64,000 nt of DNA from Halodesulfovibrio sp. (GCF_015482765.1 NZ_JADMLB010000061.1:1-64000), one strand, 5' to 3'; numbered from the stretch's first letter, positions 25,883 to 39,624 are shown. The notes: generated by a model not told the origin, from the sequence alone. A program made the numbers and translations.

Positions 25883-26748
25883 GACAGTTCCTTAACTACA
25901 GAATCTACATAGAGTTTTGCTGCATTGATACCGCTGGACTTAAGGATACCTTTGAAGCCGCCAAATGCTGAAACCTCAAAGACAACTGGTCCGTCTGAAG
26001 TAATGGCGACATCAACGCAGGTAAAATCGAGATCAAACAGCTCCTGTGCCTTGCGTGCCAATTCAATGATCTCAAGAGAAGGTGTATAGCTTGCATAGTG
26101 CCCGCCTGAAGCTGTTGTTGTGTTCCAAGAGTTTCCTTTACAGCGGGCGTAGGTGGTTAAGTATTTTCCCTTAATGAAGACAACGCCAAGATCTTTATCT
26201 TCCTCTAAATCAACAACCTTTTGTATGTACATGAGAGGGAAATGTTCTGCGTATTCAACAATGGTTGAGTATGCTTCTGTGTTGTTCTCCACCACAATCA
26301 TTCCCCGTCCTTTAGAAGAGTAGAGAGGCTTGAACACAGCTTTTCCGTATTCTTTTACGGTTGCCAGAGCTTCTTCGACATTTTCTGTCAACGTTGTTGG
26401 CGGCATTGGGATACCGGCAAGTTTGAGAGAGGCTGTGCACGATAGTCTGTTCAGTACAGATATGATGCTTGAAGGTTTTGAAAAAACGGGCAGCCCGTTT
26501 TCATTGAGGAACCGGAGCATCTCTAAACGATCAAGTAAGGCGGGAGAGTACCATGCTCCGACTTTTTTGATCATAAGACCGTTTAAGGTATTCAGGTTTA
26601 CGCCATTGAACCAGCAGGTATTGTTATGCAGATCTAGGCGGATGTCCTTCATATCAATCAGTAATCTGTATCCAGTTTTTTCAGCAACCGTGTCGGCTAA
26701 CAGCTCGGAAGACCATCCGCCGGGGGTGCCGATTACACCAATTTTCAT
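25873..26748 (-). CDS. GAK system ATP-grasp enzyme (RimK-like)
   Basis: A 291-residue ATP-grasp ligase close to RimK/LysX. Sequence in order: N-terminal MKIGVIGTPGGW, ATP-binding VFKPLYSSKGRGM (138-150), YIQKVV hinge (174-179), the NTTTASGGH loop (209-217) that corresponds to the RimK NWRTN-GG region, and the metal site around D246 and FEVSAFGGFKGI (257-268). The metal-site motif has Ser where RimK has Asn (EVN). Such enzymes join a carboxylate to an amine through an acyl phosphate, often adding amino acids to a peptide or protein end. I start at 26748 because AGGA lies 8 bases before; the ATG nine bases earlier has no ribosome-binding site. Confidence 0.85.
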   Translation of the reverse strand: MKIGVIGTPGGWSSELLADTVAEKTGYRLLIDMKDIRLDLHNNTCWFNGVNLNTLNGLMIKKVGAWYSPALLDRLEMLRFLNENGLPVFSKPSSIISVLNRLSCTASLKLAGIPMPPTTLTENVEEALATVKEYGKAVFKPLYSSKGRGMIVVENNTEAYSTIVEYAEHFPLMYIQKVVDLEEDKDLGVVFIKGKYLTTYARCKGNSWNTTTASGGHYASYTPSLEIIELARKAQELFDLDFTCVDVAITSDGPVVFEVSAFGGFKGILKSSGINAAKLYVDSVVKELSWT

Positions 26749-26815
26749 GTGACCCATCCTGAGTTTAGTTGCTTCTTTGTTTTTTCCGGTGGCAGGTTAC
26801 GTGCCGCACGCCAAC

Positions 26816-28456
26816 TCAGTAGTATAAAATATCCTCTGGAAGCTTAAAGGCACTCCACTTCCCCGTGTGGCTTAGAAGTTTTTCCATAAGATAATGTGCC
26901 CGTAGGTACATTCGTTTTGCAAAGCTCTGGTTTAGTTCGAATCGGGTTGATGTGTAAAAGGAACGAGCTAGTGCAAACGTAAGTCTGGTTTCGAATGTGG
27001 AATCAGCGTGAGTTTTGGAGAATTCTTGAACAAACGAGTAGAAAGTCTCTGTGGTTCTATTGAGCTTGTCTCGAAGTTCAGGTTCAAAAATTGGCAGGCG
27101 AAAGAGTGAGATAAGAAATACGGAGGCATCCTGCACGTAGTCAAAGTCTCTTGAGCGGTAAAGATCAATATAGCGAACTGTTTGTTGCTGATTGTTGTAT
27201 ACGATGTTGTTCATATTAAAATCGCCATGAATCAGAACGGAAAAGGGAGCTGTCAGACCTTTTTCTAAGAGAGAGCACTGGGCAAGGAGTTCACGAGTTG
27301 AAAATGCTTTTATTCCGCCGATGGAAAGAGAATCCCGTGCGGATGCGGGGTGAACTTTCAGTACAGGAGACAGTCTGCTTGCAAGCTGTTGGATATAGTT
27401 TGTGGGAACTGGATGTACATTCTTGGTTGTTTCCCAGACACTTTGTACGGTTGTTGTTAGTGCAGTAAGAGCCCGGTCTGTTACATATTGATCTGCCTGA
27501 AGAATTATTTCATCTAATGTACAGCCGTGCAGCAACTCAATGAGTAGGGCGGCATTATCTGTTCCTTCATGGTAACCGTAGATGTGCGGCACTAGCGCAG
27601 GAAACAGGTTTTGCCAACGCTCAAGGTTTTCCTTTTCCTTCTTAATTTTATTAATCGACCCTTCTTTGTATATTGAGCCGTGTGGGGCATGTTCTGCTTG
27701 ATCTGCTGTTTCTACAACTCCGACACAACAGCCGGAACGACTTCCAAGGATTGCTCGATAGTCGACTTCATTCATTGACCCTGTGAAGCCTGATTGTGTC
27801 AGGGTTTCTTGCAGTGCATCAAATTGTGATATTTTTAAGGTATTACCTATAGTTATACAGATGAGCGCTTCACCTATGCGTAGGAGAGAATCTCCGATGC
27901 GTTCCAGATAGCGGTAGATGAAAATAGCAGTAACATGTCCTGATGCTTGTTTGCCTGAATCTATTTCAGTTATGAGTTTAGAGAACACCTGTTCGTATTT
28001 TTCATCAAGTGTGTGCTCATACTGGCATATTTGGAGTGCTGTAGAGAGATCGCCTGTATCAATAGTGGGGCGGATAAGCTTCAATGCTTCTTGGATGTCA
28101 GTAAAAAACGGTGTGAATTCGTGAGGATTCAGTTTGCTGTAGCGGGTCAGGTAACGCATTTGTCCTGTTATGTTTACGCAAAATTCAGCGATAAGATGTA
28201 AGTGCGTAGCCATCTTCTGCAATGCGCGTAATTTATTAACCTCGGCTTGAGTTAATTTATGCGTTGAGTGGAGTTCGGAATAACATTTCGTTTCAACCAC
28301 GGTTTGTATGTTGGCAGTACGATCACAACGAAGAGCGATTTCCTGCCGCAAACTTTTAGTTGGCCGCAGCAAAAATTGCAGGGTGGCATCTATTTGCCCC
28401 TGAACTTCGAGTAAGAGGAATGTAAAATGTTCGTGCAGTGCTTCAAACATCAGCAT
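26816..28456 (-). CDS. PhoU-like / aminoglycoside phosphotransferase-like fusion
   Basis: A two-part protein of 546 residues. Residues 1-220 form a helical PhoU-like bundle, with the PhoU metal-cluster motif RYLERIGDS at 182-190. Residues 235-546 are an APH/choline-kinase-like kinase: an ATP-site Lys in YKEGS (264), the catalytic loop HGDFNMNN (410-417), and the metal-binding Asp in YIDLYRSRD (431). I do not know this exact fusion by name. It probably phosphorylates a small molecule or protein, with the PhoU part tuning it to phosphate or metal. The start codon has no clear ribosome-binding site, and an ATG six bases later is equally possible. Confidence 0.75.
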   Translation of the reverse strand: MLMFEALHEHFTFLLLEVQGQIDATLQFLLRPTKSLRQEIALRCDRTANIQTVVETKCYSELHSTHKLTQAEVNKLRALQKMATHLHLIAEFCVNITGQMRYLTRYSKLNPHEFTPFFTDIQEALKLIRPTIDTGDLSTALQICQYEHTLDEKYEQVFSKLITEIDSGKQASGHVTAIFIYRYLERIGDSLLRIGEALICITIGNTLKISQFDALQETLTQSGFTGSMNEVDYRAILGSRSGCCVGVVETADQAEHAPHGSIYKEGSINKIKKEKENLERWQNLFPALVPHIYGYHEGTDNAALLIELLHGCTLDEIILQADQYVTDRALTALTTTVQSVWETTKNVHPVPTNYIQQLASRLSPVLKVHPASARDSLSIGGIKAFSTRELLAQCSLLEKGLTAPFSVLIHGDFNMNNIVYNNQQQTVRYIDLYRSRDFDYVQDASVFLISLFRLPIFEPELRDKLNRTTETFYSFVQEFSKTHADSTFETRLTFALARSFYTSTRFELNQSFAKRMYLRAHYLMEKLLSHTGKWSAFKLPEDILYY

Positions 28457-28513
28457 AGTGTTTCTACCAATTCCAAGATAACGTTGCCGTAAATATCCAT
28501 TTGTCGGGGAAAA

Positions 28514-28549
28514 GTCAGGATTTTCGTAAAAAACGAGATCTATCCTGAC
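28514..28549 (-). terminator. Possible attenuator inside the GAK cassette
   Basis: GTCAGGAT (28514-28521) pairs with ATCCTGAC (28542-28549), with an inner 5-bp stem. On the minus strand the hairpin overlaps the stop codon of the PHP-like gene and is followed by TTTTCCCC. It could lower expression of the five genes below it. Confidence 0.4.
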
Positions 28550-29709
28550 AGACGGTTTCGATACTCTTCAATAACATTCTTTCGAGTAACGCCGCCGCGG
28601 ATGAGTTTTTTTTGTATACAAAGGTCATCCCACGCTGGTTGCAGTCCTATTTCTCGTACGGTTTTTTCTGGGTCCTGCTCTTCTTTTCTGCGTGTTTTTT
28701 CACCTTGGTGGCAGTCATCGCCCATAAGAATGAGAAGTTCTCTACAAACGCCTTTGCGGGGCTTGTTGTGTTCGTTTACGACATCGATAAGAAACTCTGT
28801 GTAGCGGTGGGATTGTGGATTCCAGACTTCGTATCCATCAACATCATATCGGCCAAGAAGGATCGGCCAAAATTGTTCTGGATGAGGAATAACGATACAG
28901 CCGCCTATACCTCGCGTTTCTTCTATAATTTCAGATGCCCGATAGAAATATTCTAGAGGAAAGCTCGCTTTTACGAGATTTTTTACTTCCTGAACAAAGG
29001 TTTGGACGCGGTCGATGAATTGATGTCCGAACTGTGGACGCATGGCGTCAAAGTAGTTTCGGATAAGTTTATTACGTATGGAAAATTCGGGAACATTCTC
29101 CCAGTGTTCGTTCAGGAGGCGTTCGATTTTTCCGACAACTGTACAGGCAAATTTTACGGCAACCGGATCAACACCTGTTTTGCGGGAAGCTTTATGCAGG
29201 CGATCTTCTACAGGTTTGGTAAATGAATGAATGAAGTCGAAGAGTTGACTTGATCTGTACTTACGTGTGTGCGCAAGCATCGCACGAAGCATGGTGTCAT
29301 TCCCTTCAAGTTTGCTTGTCTCAAAGTGAATAAGCAGTTGAACTTTTTCTTGAAAGCCGCTGGCATAACAATCTACTTCCGTCCCTGTATAAGCGCCATA
29401 TGCAAGTAACTCATTATGCTGGGTGGGGATAATGAGTTCGTCCTTACGGTTGGGGAACATTTTCTCAATACGTTCTTTATTAAGCTCCATTGGAACAAAT
29501 TCTGGGTGCCAATGGGTAGCCAAGACGTGTTGCTGCCTCGGATAAAGAGTATCCGGAGCAATAATTTGCTGAGCCTGCCAGTCTTCAAGCGTTGTAGAAA
29601 TTATGGTTAAAAAGATTTTATGGTCTCTTTCTGTAACTTCTTCTGAGTAGTTACGCAGTGTATCAAGAAGTCTGGCATTATCTTTTTCCTGTTCGGCAGT
29701 GAACTTCAT
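28540..29709 (-). CDS. PHP-like metal-dependent hydrolase, GAK cassette
   Basis: A 389-residue protein that I read as PHP-like (polymerase and histidinol phosphatase fold). Metal-ligand motifs appear in the right order: HWHPE at 66-70 (HxH), IPHPEQF at 274-280, the YEVWNPQS strand at 293-300, and DDCHQG at 331-336 (DxH). Between them lies a long helical insertion (about 140-260) rich in charged residues. The active form would be a metal-dependent phosphoesterase or an inactive metal-binding relative. The start ATG (MKFTAEQ) has GGGGGA just upstream. It is preceded by the XXXCH gene with 24 bases between. Confidence 0.6.
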   Translation of the reverse strand: MKFTAEQEKDNARLLDTLRNYSEEVTERDHKIFLTIISTTLEDWQAQQIIAPDTLYPRQQHVLATHWHPEFVPMELNKERIEKMFPNRKDELIIPTQHNELLAYGAYTGTEVDCYASGFQEKVQLLIHFETSKLEGNDTMLRAMLAHTRKYRSSQLFDFIHSFTKPVEDRLHKASRKTGVDPVAVKFACTVVGKIERLLNEHWENVPEFSIRNKLIRNYFDAMRPQFGHQFIDRVQTFVQEVKNLVKASFPLEYFYRASEIIEETRGIGGCIVIPHPEQFWPILLGRYDVDGYEVWNPQSHRYTEFLIDVVNEHNKPRKGVCRELLILMGDDCHQGEKTRRKEEQDPEKTVREIGLQPAWDDLCIQKKLIRGGVTRKNVIEEYRNRLSG

Positions 29710-29733
29710 GTGTCCCCCCAACCGCAAGACACG

Positions 29734-30264
29734 TTATTTATACTTATGATGACATTCTGTTTTCATGTGGTTCATTGCATCTACGGTTTCATGGAATTTC
29801 TGTAAGTTTTTATTCTGCCATGCTTCTTCGAGTATATCTGTGAGTTTGTCGTATTCAGCATACAGCGGGTCACCTTTACCCGGATATTTTGTCATTAATC
29901 TGGAGTCCGTAATGAAGTCCTGCACAGCCTCTTCAGGCGGTGTAATATTTTGGTGTAGAGATTTAAATATGACTTTAAAACTTGAAGCCATGCGTTTTTT
30001 TAAGCGCTTGTAGCGTGGAAGACCATCAGGACGTCTGCCACCGCATTCACAGTCTTCACAAATTTCACATTCATCTATGTAGGCGCTCAGTTTCAATTTG
30101 ACAGTAAGTTGGCCATATTCATCTTTGATTCCAAGACGTATTTTTTTTGCGTTTGTGCAATCTGGAAACCCTTCAGCCGGCGTAGATTCGCATGCGTCTG
30201 CAAGCTTGCGGAAGAAAGCGGGCAGATCTTCCCGTGTGATTGTCTGTGTGTATTTTTCAGCCAT
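29734..30264 (-). CDS. GAK system XXXCH protein
   Basis: A 176-residue protein, first gene of the cassette. Its C-terminus (AMNHMKTECHHKYK) has the Cys171-His172 pair of the XXXCH family, which resembles the end of a haem c-binding site without its first Cys. A second Cys cluster, CEICEDCEC, is at 66-74. The segment KKIRLGIKDEYGQLTVKLKL (40-59) recalls the beta hairpin of the amphi-Trp domain, so both ends of the cassette may share a fold. No signal peptide is seen. AGGAG lies upstream of the ATG. A weak promoter-like pair (TTGATA and TATCAA, 19 bases apart) lies upstream at 30354-30324, beside the rpoBC terminator. Confidence 0.75.
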   Translation of the reverse strand: MAEKYTQTITREDLPAFFRKLADACESTPAEGFPDCTNAKKIRLGIKDEYGQLTVKLKLSAYIDECEICEDCECGGRRPDGLPRYKRLKKRMASSFKVIFKSLHQNITPPEEAVQDFITDSRLMTKYPGKGDPLYAEYDKLTDILEEAWQNKNLQKFHETVDAMNHMKTECHHKYK

Positions 30265-30359
30265 GTGGTCTCCTGTGAGTCGTAGTAAAATGAGAGTGTA
30301 TGATGAGAAGAGCATGACTTTAATTGATAGTCAAATGGCAGCCGGTATTATCAACAAAA

Positions 30360-30391
30360 AAAGCCCCCGCATCTGTTGATGCGGGGGCTTT
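30360..30391 (-). terminator. Terminator of the rpoBC operon
   Basis: AAAGCCCCCGCATC and its complement form a perfect 14-bp stem around a TGTT/AACA loop, followed on the minus strand by six T. It separates rpoC from the GAK cassette. Confidence 0.92.
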
Positions 30392-30407
30392 GAGTGCGAA
30401 TAGCGTA

Positions 30408-33400
30408 TTAAACGCCTGCAGAGTAAACCGGCTCGTCGAGTTCGTCGAGGAACTTGTCGGCACGTTCTTCCTGCTGAGGTACTTCGATGTTTGCGGAAAC
30501 GAAGTCGCGGTAACCGGAACCAGCCGGAATGAGGCGACCCACAATAACGTTCTCTTTGAGACCGCGCAGTCTGTCGCGTTTGCCGCGCAGAGAAGCTTCG
30601 GTAAGAACTTTTGTGGTTTCCTGGAAGGAAGCCGCAGAGATGAAGGAAGATGTTGTGAGGGAAGCCTGTGTAATACCGAGAACCAATGGCTCAGCATTCG
30701 CAGGTTTGCGACCTTCAGCAACAGCTTTTCTGTTTTCATCACGGAATTCCTGCTTGTCGACCTGTTCACCAACGAGGAAGCTGGTTTCACCTGGATCAAG
30801 CACGGATACCTTCTTAAGCATCTGGCGAACGATAATCTCAATGTGCTTATCGTCAATACCTACGCCCTGGAAGCGGTAAACTTCCTGAATCTCTTCACAC
30901 AAGTAGTTAGCGAGGAATTTCTCGCCTTTAATGCGGAGGATATCGTGAAGTTCTGGCTGACCTTCAGTAAGCTGTTCGCCTGCTTCAACGAAGTCACCTT
31001 CGGTAACAGTGATGTGCTTACCTTTTGGTACGAGGTATTCTTTAGGTTCGCCAACCTCAGGTGTAACCATAAGCTTACGCTTACCTTTTGTTTCACCTGC
31101 GTAGGATACGATACCGTCGATTTCTGTAACAACAGCGAGGTCTTTAGGTTTGCGAACCTCGAAGAGTTCCGCAACTCGTGGAAGACCACCAACGATATCT
31201 TTAGTTTTGGATGTTTCACGCGGCTTACGAGCGATAACATCACCCGCTTCAAGCTGCTGGCCATCCTGAATCATGATAATCGCGCCAACTGGGAGCTGGT
31301 AAACCGCAGGGATGGAAGAATCACCACGGAACTTAGGCTCGCCGTCTTCATCACAAATAGAGATGGAAGGCTTCAAGTTGGTTGTACGGTACTCAATAAT
31401 GGTACGTGTTGCCATCTGAGTAGCGAGGTCAGTAGTTTCCTGGAAGGTTTTGCCATCGATAATATCGGTGAACTTAACAGTACCAGGAACTTCAGATACG
31501 AATGGTTCGTTAAACGGATCCCATTCTGCGATTACCTGACCTTTTTCAACTTCCTGACCTTCGGTTACGTTCAAACGGGAACCGTTAGGCAGGATGTATT
31601 TTTCACGCTCACGACCCTGTTCGTCAACAATGGAAACCTGACCGGATTTACCAAGAACAAGGTGGTAACCTTCTTTGTTGGTAACAGCTTTAACACGGGA
31701 GGTCACAATGCGACCAGCGTGCTGAGCTTCGATGCTGGATTTCTCAATCTGAGTAGATGCAGTACCACCAATGTGGAATGTACGCATTGTCAGCTGAGTA
31801 CCTGGTTCACCAATTGACTGAGCAGCAATAATACCAACAGTTTCACCGCAGTTTACGAGACGACCGCGAGCGAGGTCACGACCGTAACACAGTGCACAAA
31901 TACCGTGTTCGGAAGAACAGGTGAGTGCAGAGCGGATGGTGATGGAGTTAATGCCACGATCGTCGAGCAGCTGTGCGCGTACTTCGTCGATCAGGCCATT
32001 TGCAGGAATGATTTCTTCTTTAGTAACCGGATCAATAACCGGGTACAGAACAACACGACCGATTGCACGCTCGGAGAGGCGCATTTTGATCTCACCACCG
32101 ATAATGAGGTGACCGAGTTCAAGGCCGTCAACAGTACCACAATCGTGTTCGCCGATGATAACGTCCTGTACAACGTCAACAAGACGACGGGTAAGGTAAC
32201 CGGAGTTCGCGGTTTTAAGCGCGGTATCCGCAAGACCTTTACGAGCACCGTGAGTAGAGGTGAAGTACTGAAGCACGGAAAGACCTTCACGGAAGGAAGA
32301 TGTAATTGGTGTTTCAATAATTTCACCGGACGGTTTCGCCATCAGACCACGCATACCTGCGAGCTGACGCATCTGGTCCTGGTTACCACGAGCACCGGAG
32401 TTGGACATCATGAAGATGGAGTTGAAGGAGAGGTTAGCCTCTTCTTTACCAGTCTTCTCGTCTTTGATGATATCACGGGAGATGTGTTTCATCATTTCGT
32501 TGGACACGTCCTGAGTGGTCTTAGTCCAAACATCAACGATTTTGTTGTATTTCTCGGTACGGGTAATGATACCTTCGCGGTACTGGCGTTCAATTTCGTC
32601 AACTTCTGCCTGAGATTTTTCCAGAATGCCTTTTTTGCTGTCCGGAATCTCAAGGTCTTTAACCGCAATGGTAACACCAGCGCGGGTACCGTACTCGTAA
32701 CCTAAGTTTTTGAGACGGTCACAAAGAAGAACAGAAGCTTTGATGCCGCATTCGCGGTATGCGGAGCTTACGAGTTTACCAATGTTTTTCTTGGTCATAA
32801 CTTCGTTAGCACGATCGAAGCTCATGCCTTTTGGCAGAATCTGAGAAACGATAACTCGACCCGGGGTGGTTTCTACGATGCGGCCGCTATCGAGGCGAAC
32901 CTTGATGCGTGCATGCAGGGATACCTGACCATGGTCGTATGCTGTAATAACTTCCCAGCGTCCGCAGAATTCCATGCCTTCGCCTTTCTCGAAAGAACGC
33001 TCAACAGTCATGTAGTACAGACCGAGAACGATATCCTGAGAAGGAACGATAACAGGAGAACCGTTAGCTGGTGAAAGAATGTTGTTTGTAGACATCATAA
33101 GTACGCGTGCTTCAATCTGCGCTTCCACAGAAAGAGGTACGTGTACAGCCATCTGGTCACCATCGAAGTCAGCGTTGTACGCGGAACATACGAGAGGGTG
33201 CAGGCGAATAGCCTTACCTTCAACGAGGGTAGGTTCGAATGCCTGAATACCGAGACGGTGAAGTGTCGGCGCACGGTTAAGGAGAATTGGGTATTCGCGA
33301 ACAACCTCTTCGAGGATATCCCAAACTACCAGCTCTTCTCGTTCAACCATTTTCTTCGCACTCTTAATAGTAGAGGCGAGGTTTCTTTCTTCGAGCTTGG

Positions 33401-34565
33401 AGTAGATGAACGGCTTAAACAGCTCAAGAGCCATCTTCTTAGGAAGACCGCACTGGTGCAGTTTAAGGTTTGGACCTACTACAATTACGGAACGACCGGA
33501 GTAGTCAACACGTTTACCGAGAAGGTTCTGACGGAAACGACCCTGTTTACCTTTGATCATGTCTGACAAAGATTTCAGTGGGCGACCGTTAGTACCGGTA
33601 ATTGCGCGACCGCGGCGACCGTTGTCGAAGAGTGCGTCAACGGATTCCTGAAGCATACGTTTTTCGTTACGGATGATGATCTCAGGAGCACCAAGTTCCA
33701 TCAAACGCTTCAGGCGGTTGTTACGGTTAATTACACGACGGTAAAGGTCGTTGAGGTCGGATGTTGCGAAACGTCCGCCATCCAGAGGTACGAGTGGACG
33801 AAGTTCTGGTGGAATTACCGGAACAACTTCCATAATCATCCATTCTGGACGGTTGTTGGACTCAAGGAAAGCCTCAACAATCTTCAGTCGTTTTGTAAGC
33901 TTTTTCTTTTTAGTCTGAGAACGGGTAGTCTGAGATTCTTCACGCAGCTCATGACGAAGTGTCTCAAGATTGAGCTCTTCGATGAGGCCGCGGATAGCTT
34001 CTGCACCCATGCCAACTACGATTGCGTCTTCGCCGTAGTGGTCGATTACCTGGAAGTAATGGTCTTCGGAGATAACCTGATTCTTGGCAAGGGATGTCTG
34101 ACCCGGATCAAGAACAACAAAAGAGTCGAAGTACAATACTTTCTCAAGATCAGACATGGTCATGTCGAGCAGTGTACCGATCTTGGAAGGCAGAGTTTTA
34201 AGGAACCAGATATGTGCAACAGGAGCTGCAAGCTCAATGTGACCCATACGTTCACGACGAACTTTGGAAGCAATTACTTCTACGCCACACTTTTCGCAGA
34301 CGATGCCGCGGTGCTTCATGCGCTTGTATTTTCCGCAGTTACACTCGTAATCTTTTACTGGGCCGAAGATCTTTGCACAGAAAAGGCCGTCGCGTTCTGG
34401 TTTGAACGTACGGTAGTTGATGGTTTCTGGCTTTTTAACTTCACCGAAAGACCACTCACGAATTGCTTCCGGAGCTGCAATTGAGATCTGAATAGCCTTC
34501 AGGTTGTGAATATCTGCAGCCTGAGCTGTATTGCTTCGTGCAGAGAAAAGATCATCTAAAGTCAT
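30408..34565 (-). CDS. rpoC: DNA-directed RNA polymerase subunit beta'
   Basis: The catalytic beta' subunit (1385 residues) of RNA polymerase. Visible landmarks are the N-terminal zinc ribbon ([20 protein letters not shown]), the catalytic NADFDGDQM with its three Asp ligands for magnesium, the second zinc site region ([19 protein letters not shown]) and the trigger-loop region [17 protein letters not shown] start at MTLDDLF (34565), which has GGTGGGG about 8 bases upstream; an extension of 10 residues upstream is less likely. It ends in EPVYSAGV. It is the last gene of the ribosomal/RNA polymerase block. Confidence 0.98.
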   Translation of the reverse strand: MTLDDLFSARSNTAQAADIHNLKAIQISIAAPEAIREWSFGEVKKPETINYRTFKPERDGLFCAKIFGPVKDYECNCGKYKRMKHRGIVCEKCGVEVIASKVRRERMGHIELAAPVAHIWFLKTLPSKIGTLLDMTMSDLEKVLYFDSFVVLDPGQTSLAKNQVISEDHYFQVIDHYGEDAIVVGMGAEAIRGLIEELNLETLRHELREESQTTRSQTKKKKLTKRLKIVEAFLESNNRPEWMIMEVVPVIPPELRPLVPLDGGRFATSDLNDLYRRVINRNNRLKRLMELGAPEIIIRNEKRMLQESVDALFDNGRRGRAITGTNGRPLKSLSDMIKGKQGRFRQNLLGKRVDYSGRSVIVVGPNLKLHQCGLPKKMALELFKPFIYSKLEERNLASTIKSAKKMVEREELVVWDILEEVVREYPILLNRAPTLHRLGIQAFEPTLVEGKAIRLHPLVCSAYNADFDGDQMAVHVPLSVEAQIEARVLMMSTNNILSPANGSPVIVPSQDIVLGLYYMTVERSFEKGEGMEFCGRWEVITAYDHGQVSLHARIKVRLDSGRIVETTPGRVIVSQILPKGMSFDRANEVMTKKNIGKLVSSAYRECGIKASVLLCDRLKNLGYEYGTRAGVTIAVKDLEIPDSKKGILEKSQAEVDEIERQYREGIITRTEKYNKIVDVWTKTTQDVSNEMMKHISRDIIKDEKTGKEEANLSFNSIFMMSNSGARGNQDQMRQLAGMRGLMAKPSGEIIETPITSSFREGLSVLQYFTSTHGARKGLADTALKTANSGYLTRRLVDVVQDVIIGEHDCGTVDGLELGHLIIGGEIKMRLSERAIGRVVLYPVIDPVTKEEIIPANGLIDEVRAQLLDDRGINSITIRSALTCSSEHGICALCYGRDLARGRLVNCGETVGIIAAQSIGEPGTQLTMRTFHIGGTASTQIEKSSIEAQHAGRIVTSRVKAVTNKEGYHLVLGKSGQVSIVDEQGREREKYILPNGSRLNVTEGQEVEKGQVIAEWDPFNEPFVSEVPGTVKFTDIIDGKTFQETTDLATQMATRTIIEYRTTNLKPSISICDEDGEPKFRGDSSIPAVYQLPVGAIIMIQDGQQLEAGDVIARKPRETSKTKDIVGGLPRVAELFEVRKPKDLAVVTEIDGIVSYAGETKGKRKLMVTPEVGEPKEYLVPKGKHITVTEGDFVEAGEQLTEGQPELHDILRIKGEKFLANYLCEEIQEVYRFQGVGIDDKHIEIIVRQMLKKVSVLDPGETSFLVGEQVDKQEFRDENRKAVAEGRKPANAEPLVLGITQASLTTSSFISAASFQETTKVLTEASLRGKRDRLRGLKENVIVGRLIPAGSGYRDFVSANIEVPQQEERADKFLDELDEPVYSAGV

Positions 34566-34629
34566 AGTTGTTACCCCACCCATAAAGGTTGTCATGCGGG
34601 TTTTGGGAACTGTAACAGTATCCTAAAAT

Positions 34630-34660
34630 CGGGTTTGCCTTGGCCTGCAAGGCAAACCCG
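34630..34660 (-). promoter_or_regulatory. Hairpin in the rpoB-rpoC gap
   Basis: CGGGTTTGCCTTG and its exact complement form a 13-bp stem around a 5-base loop in the 101-base gap. On the minus strand it is followed by ATTTTAGG, so it is a weak terminator or a processing site. It begins just after the rpoC leader and 7 bases below the rpoB stop area. Confidence 0.5.
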
Positions 34661-34666
34661 TTCTAT

Positions 34667-38770
<4,104 letters not shown>

Positions 38771-38983
38771 ATTTACACCTCAAAAGAGACGGTTTGCCAA
38801 AGATGATGCCACTGCGGCTAAGAAGCATCGGAAAATGGCGCGTTTGCTTAACCAAAGTCGGCGGATTATCTCCGAAACGGATACATAAGCATGCGAAAAA
38901 GGGTGCCCGGTGGACTTAGCAGTCCGGGAAGACTGGGCAAAGGGTAGGTGCTGCTTGAAGCATGCAAATTCAGCAGCAGAAAG

Positions 38984-39011
38984 CAGAACATGTCCGCTCG
39001 GTCATGTTCTG
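38984..39011 (-). promoter_or_regulatory. Hairpin in the rpoB leader
   Basis: CAGAACATG and its complement CATGTTCTG pair, with an inner CCG/CGG helix, about 215 bases before rpoB. A second, bulged hairpin lies at 38906-38928. They may be RNA processing sites in the long rplL-rpoB spacer (38771-39246), which otherwise has no supported gene. Confidence 0.4.
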
Positions 39012-39187
39012 TATTAAATGAAAAAATTCGGGATGGTAAACGTTCGGAAATGGTCAGCAACGTGTCGCCCAATTGTTAATTAGCGTTACGTAACAAAGAC
39101 AAGTCGACCAAATGCGTAATCTAGTTCACTACTAGAATATATGCAAGCTTTTTTTTGATCTACCCCTGTACATCAGAGCTAATAAAA

Positions 39188-39215
39188 CGCGGACAGGAAT
39201 AAATTCCCACCCGCG
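39188..39215 (-). terminator. Attenuator-like terminator between rplL and rpoB
   Basis: On the minus strand CGCGGGTGGGAAT pairs with ATTCCTGTCCGCG over 13 positions (three G-U pairs) around a 2-base loop, followed by TTTTATT. It lies 32 bases after the rplL stop codon. Its place matches the E. coli rplL-rpoB attenuator, which lowers polymerase subunit synthesis relative to L7/L12. Confidence 0.65.
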
Positions 39216-39246
39216 CCTGAATTCGCTTCAGCAGTAAAAAGTAGAA

Positions 39247-39624
39247 TTACTTAACTTCTACTTCTGCGCCTGCTTCTTCGAGAGCTTTCTTAGCAGCTTC
39301 AGCATCTTCTTTAGATACAGCTTCTTTGAGAGCTTTAGGAGCGCCGTCTACAGCTTCTTTAGCTTCTTTGAGGCCAAGACCTGTGAGAGCACGAACTGCT
39401 TTAATAACAGCAATTTTGTTGCCGCCAGCAGCTTTGAGGATAACATCAAACTCAGTTTTTTCTTCAGCTGCTGCGCCACCTTCTGCAGGTGCTGCTGCTA
39501 CTGCTGCTACTGGAGCTGCAGCGGAAACGCCGAAAGTTTCTTCGAGTTCTTTGATGAATTCGGAAAGTTCGAGTACGGTCATGCTAGAGATAAATTCTAC
39601 AACCTGTTCTTTGGTCACGGACAT
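39247..39624 (-). CDS. rplL: 50S ribosomal protein L7/L12
   Basis: The acidic stalk protein (125 residues) that recruits translation factors. The N-terminal dimerisation domain ([15 protein letters not shown]), the Ala/Pro/Gly-rich hinge (residues 33-53) and the C-terminal domain ([20 protein letters not shown]) are complete. AAGGAGA lies 8 bases before the ATG. It follows rplJ with 55 bases between. Confidence 0.98.
   Translation of the reverse strand: MSVTKEQVVEFISSMTVLELSEFIKELEETFGVSAAAPVAAVAAAPAEGGAAAEEKTEFDVILKAAGGNKIAVIKAVRALTGLGLKEAKEAVDGAPKALKEAVSKEDAEAAKKALEEAGAEVEVK

Noticed and set aside
30324-31817. A 497-codon open frame on the plus strand opposite rpoC
   Set aside because: It mirrors the codon pattern of rpoC on the other strand, has Phe/Val/Thr/Asn-rich composition and no ribosome-binding site or family motif.
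38866-39072. A 68-codon frame in the rplL-rpoB spacer
   Set aside because: It has no ribosome-binding site and lies across predicted hairpins; composition looks random.
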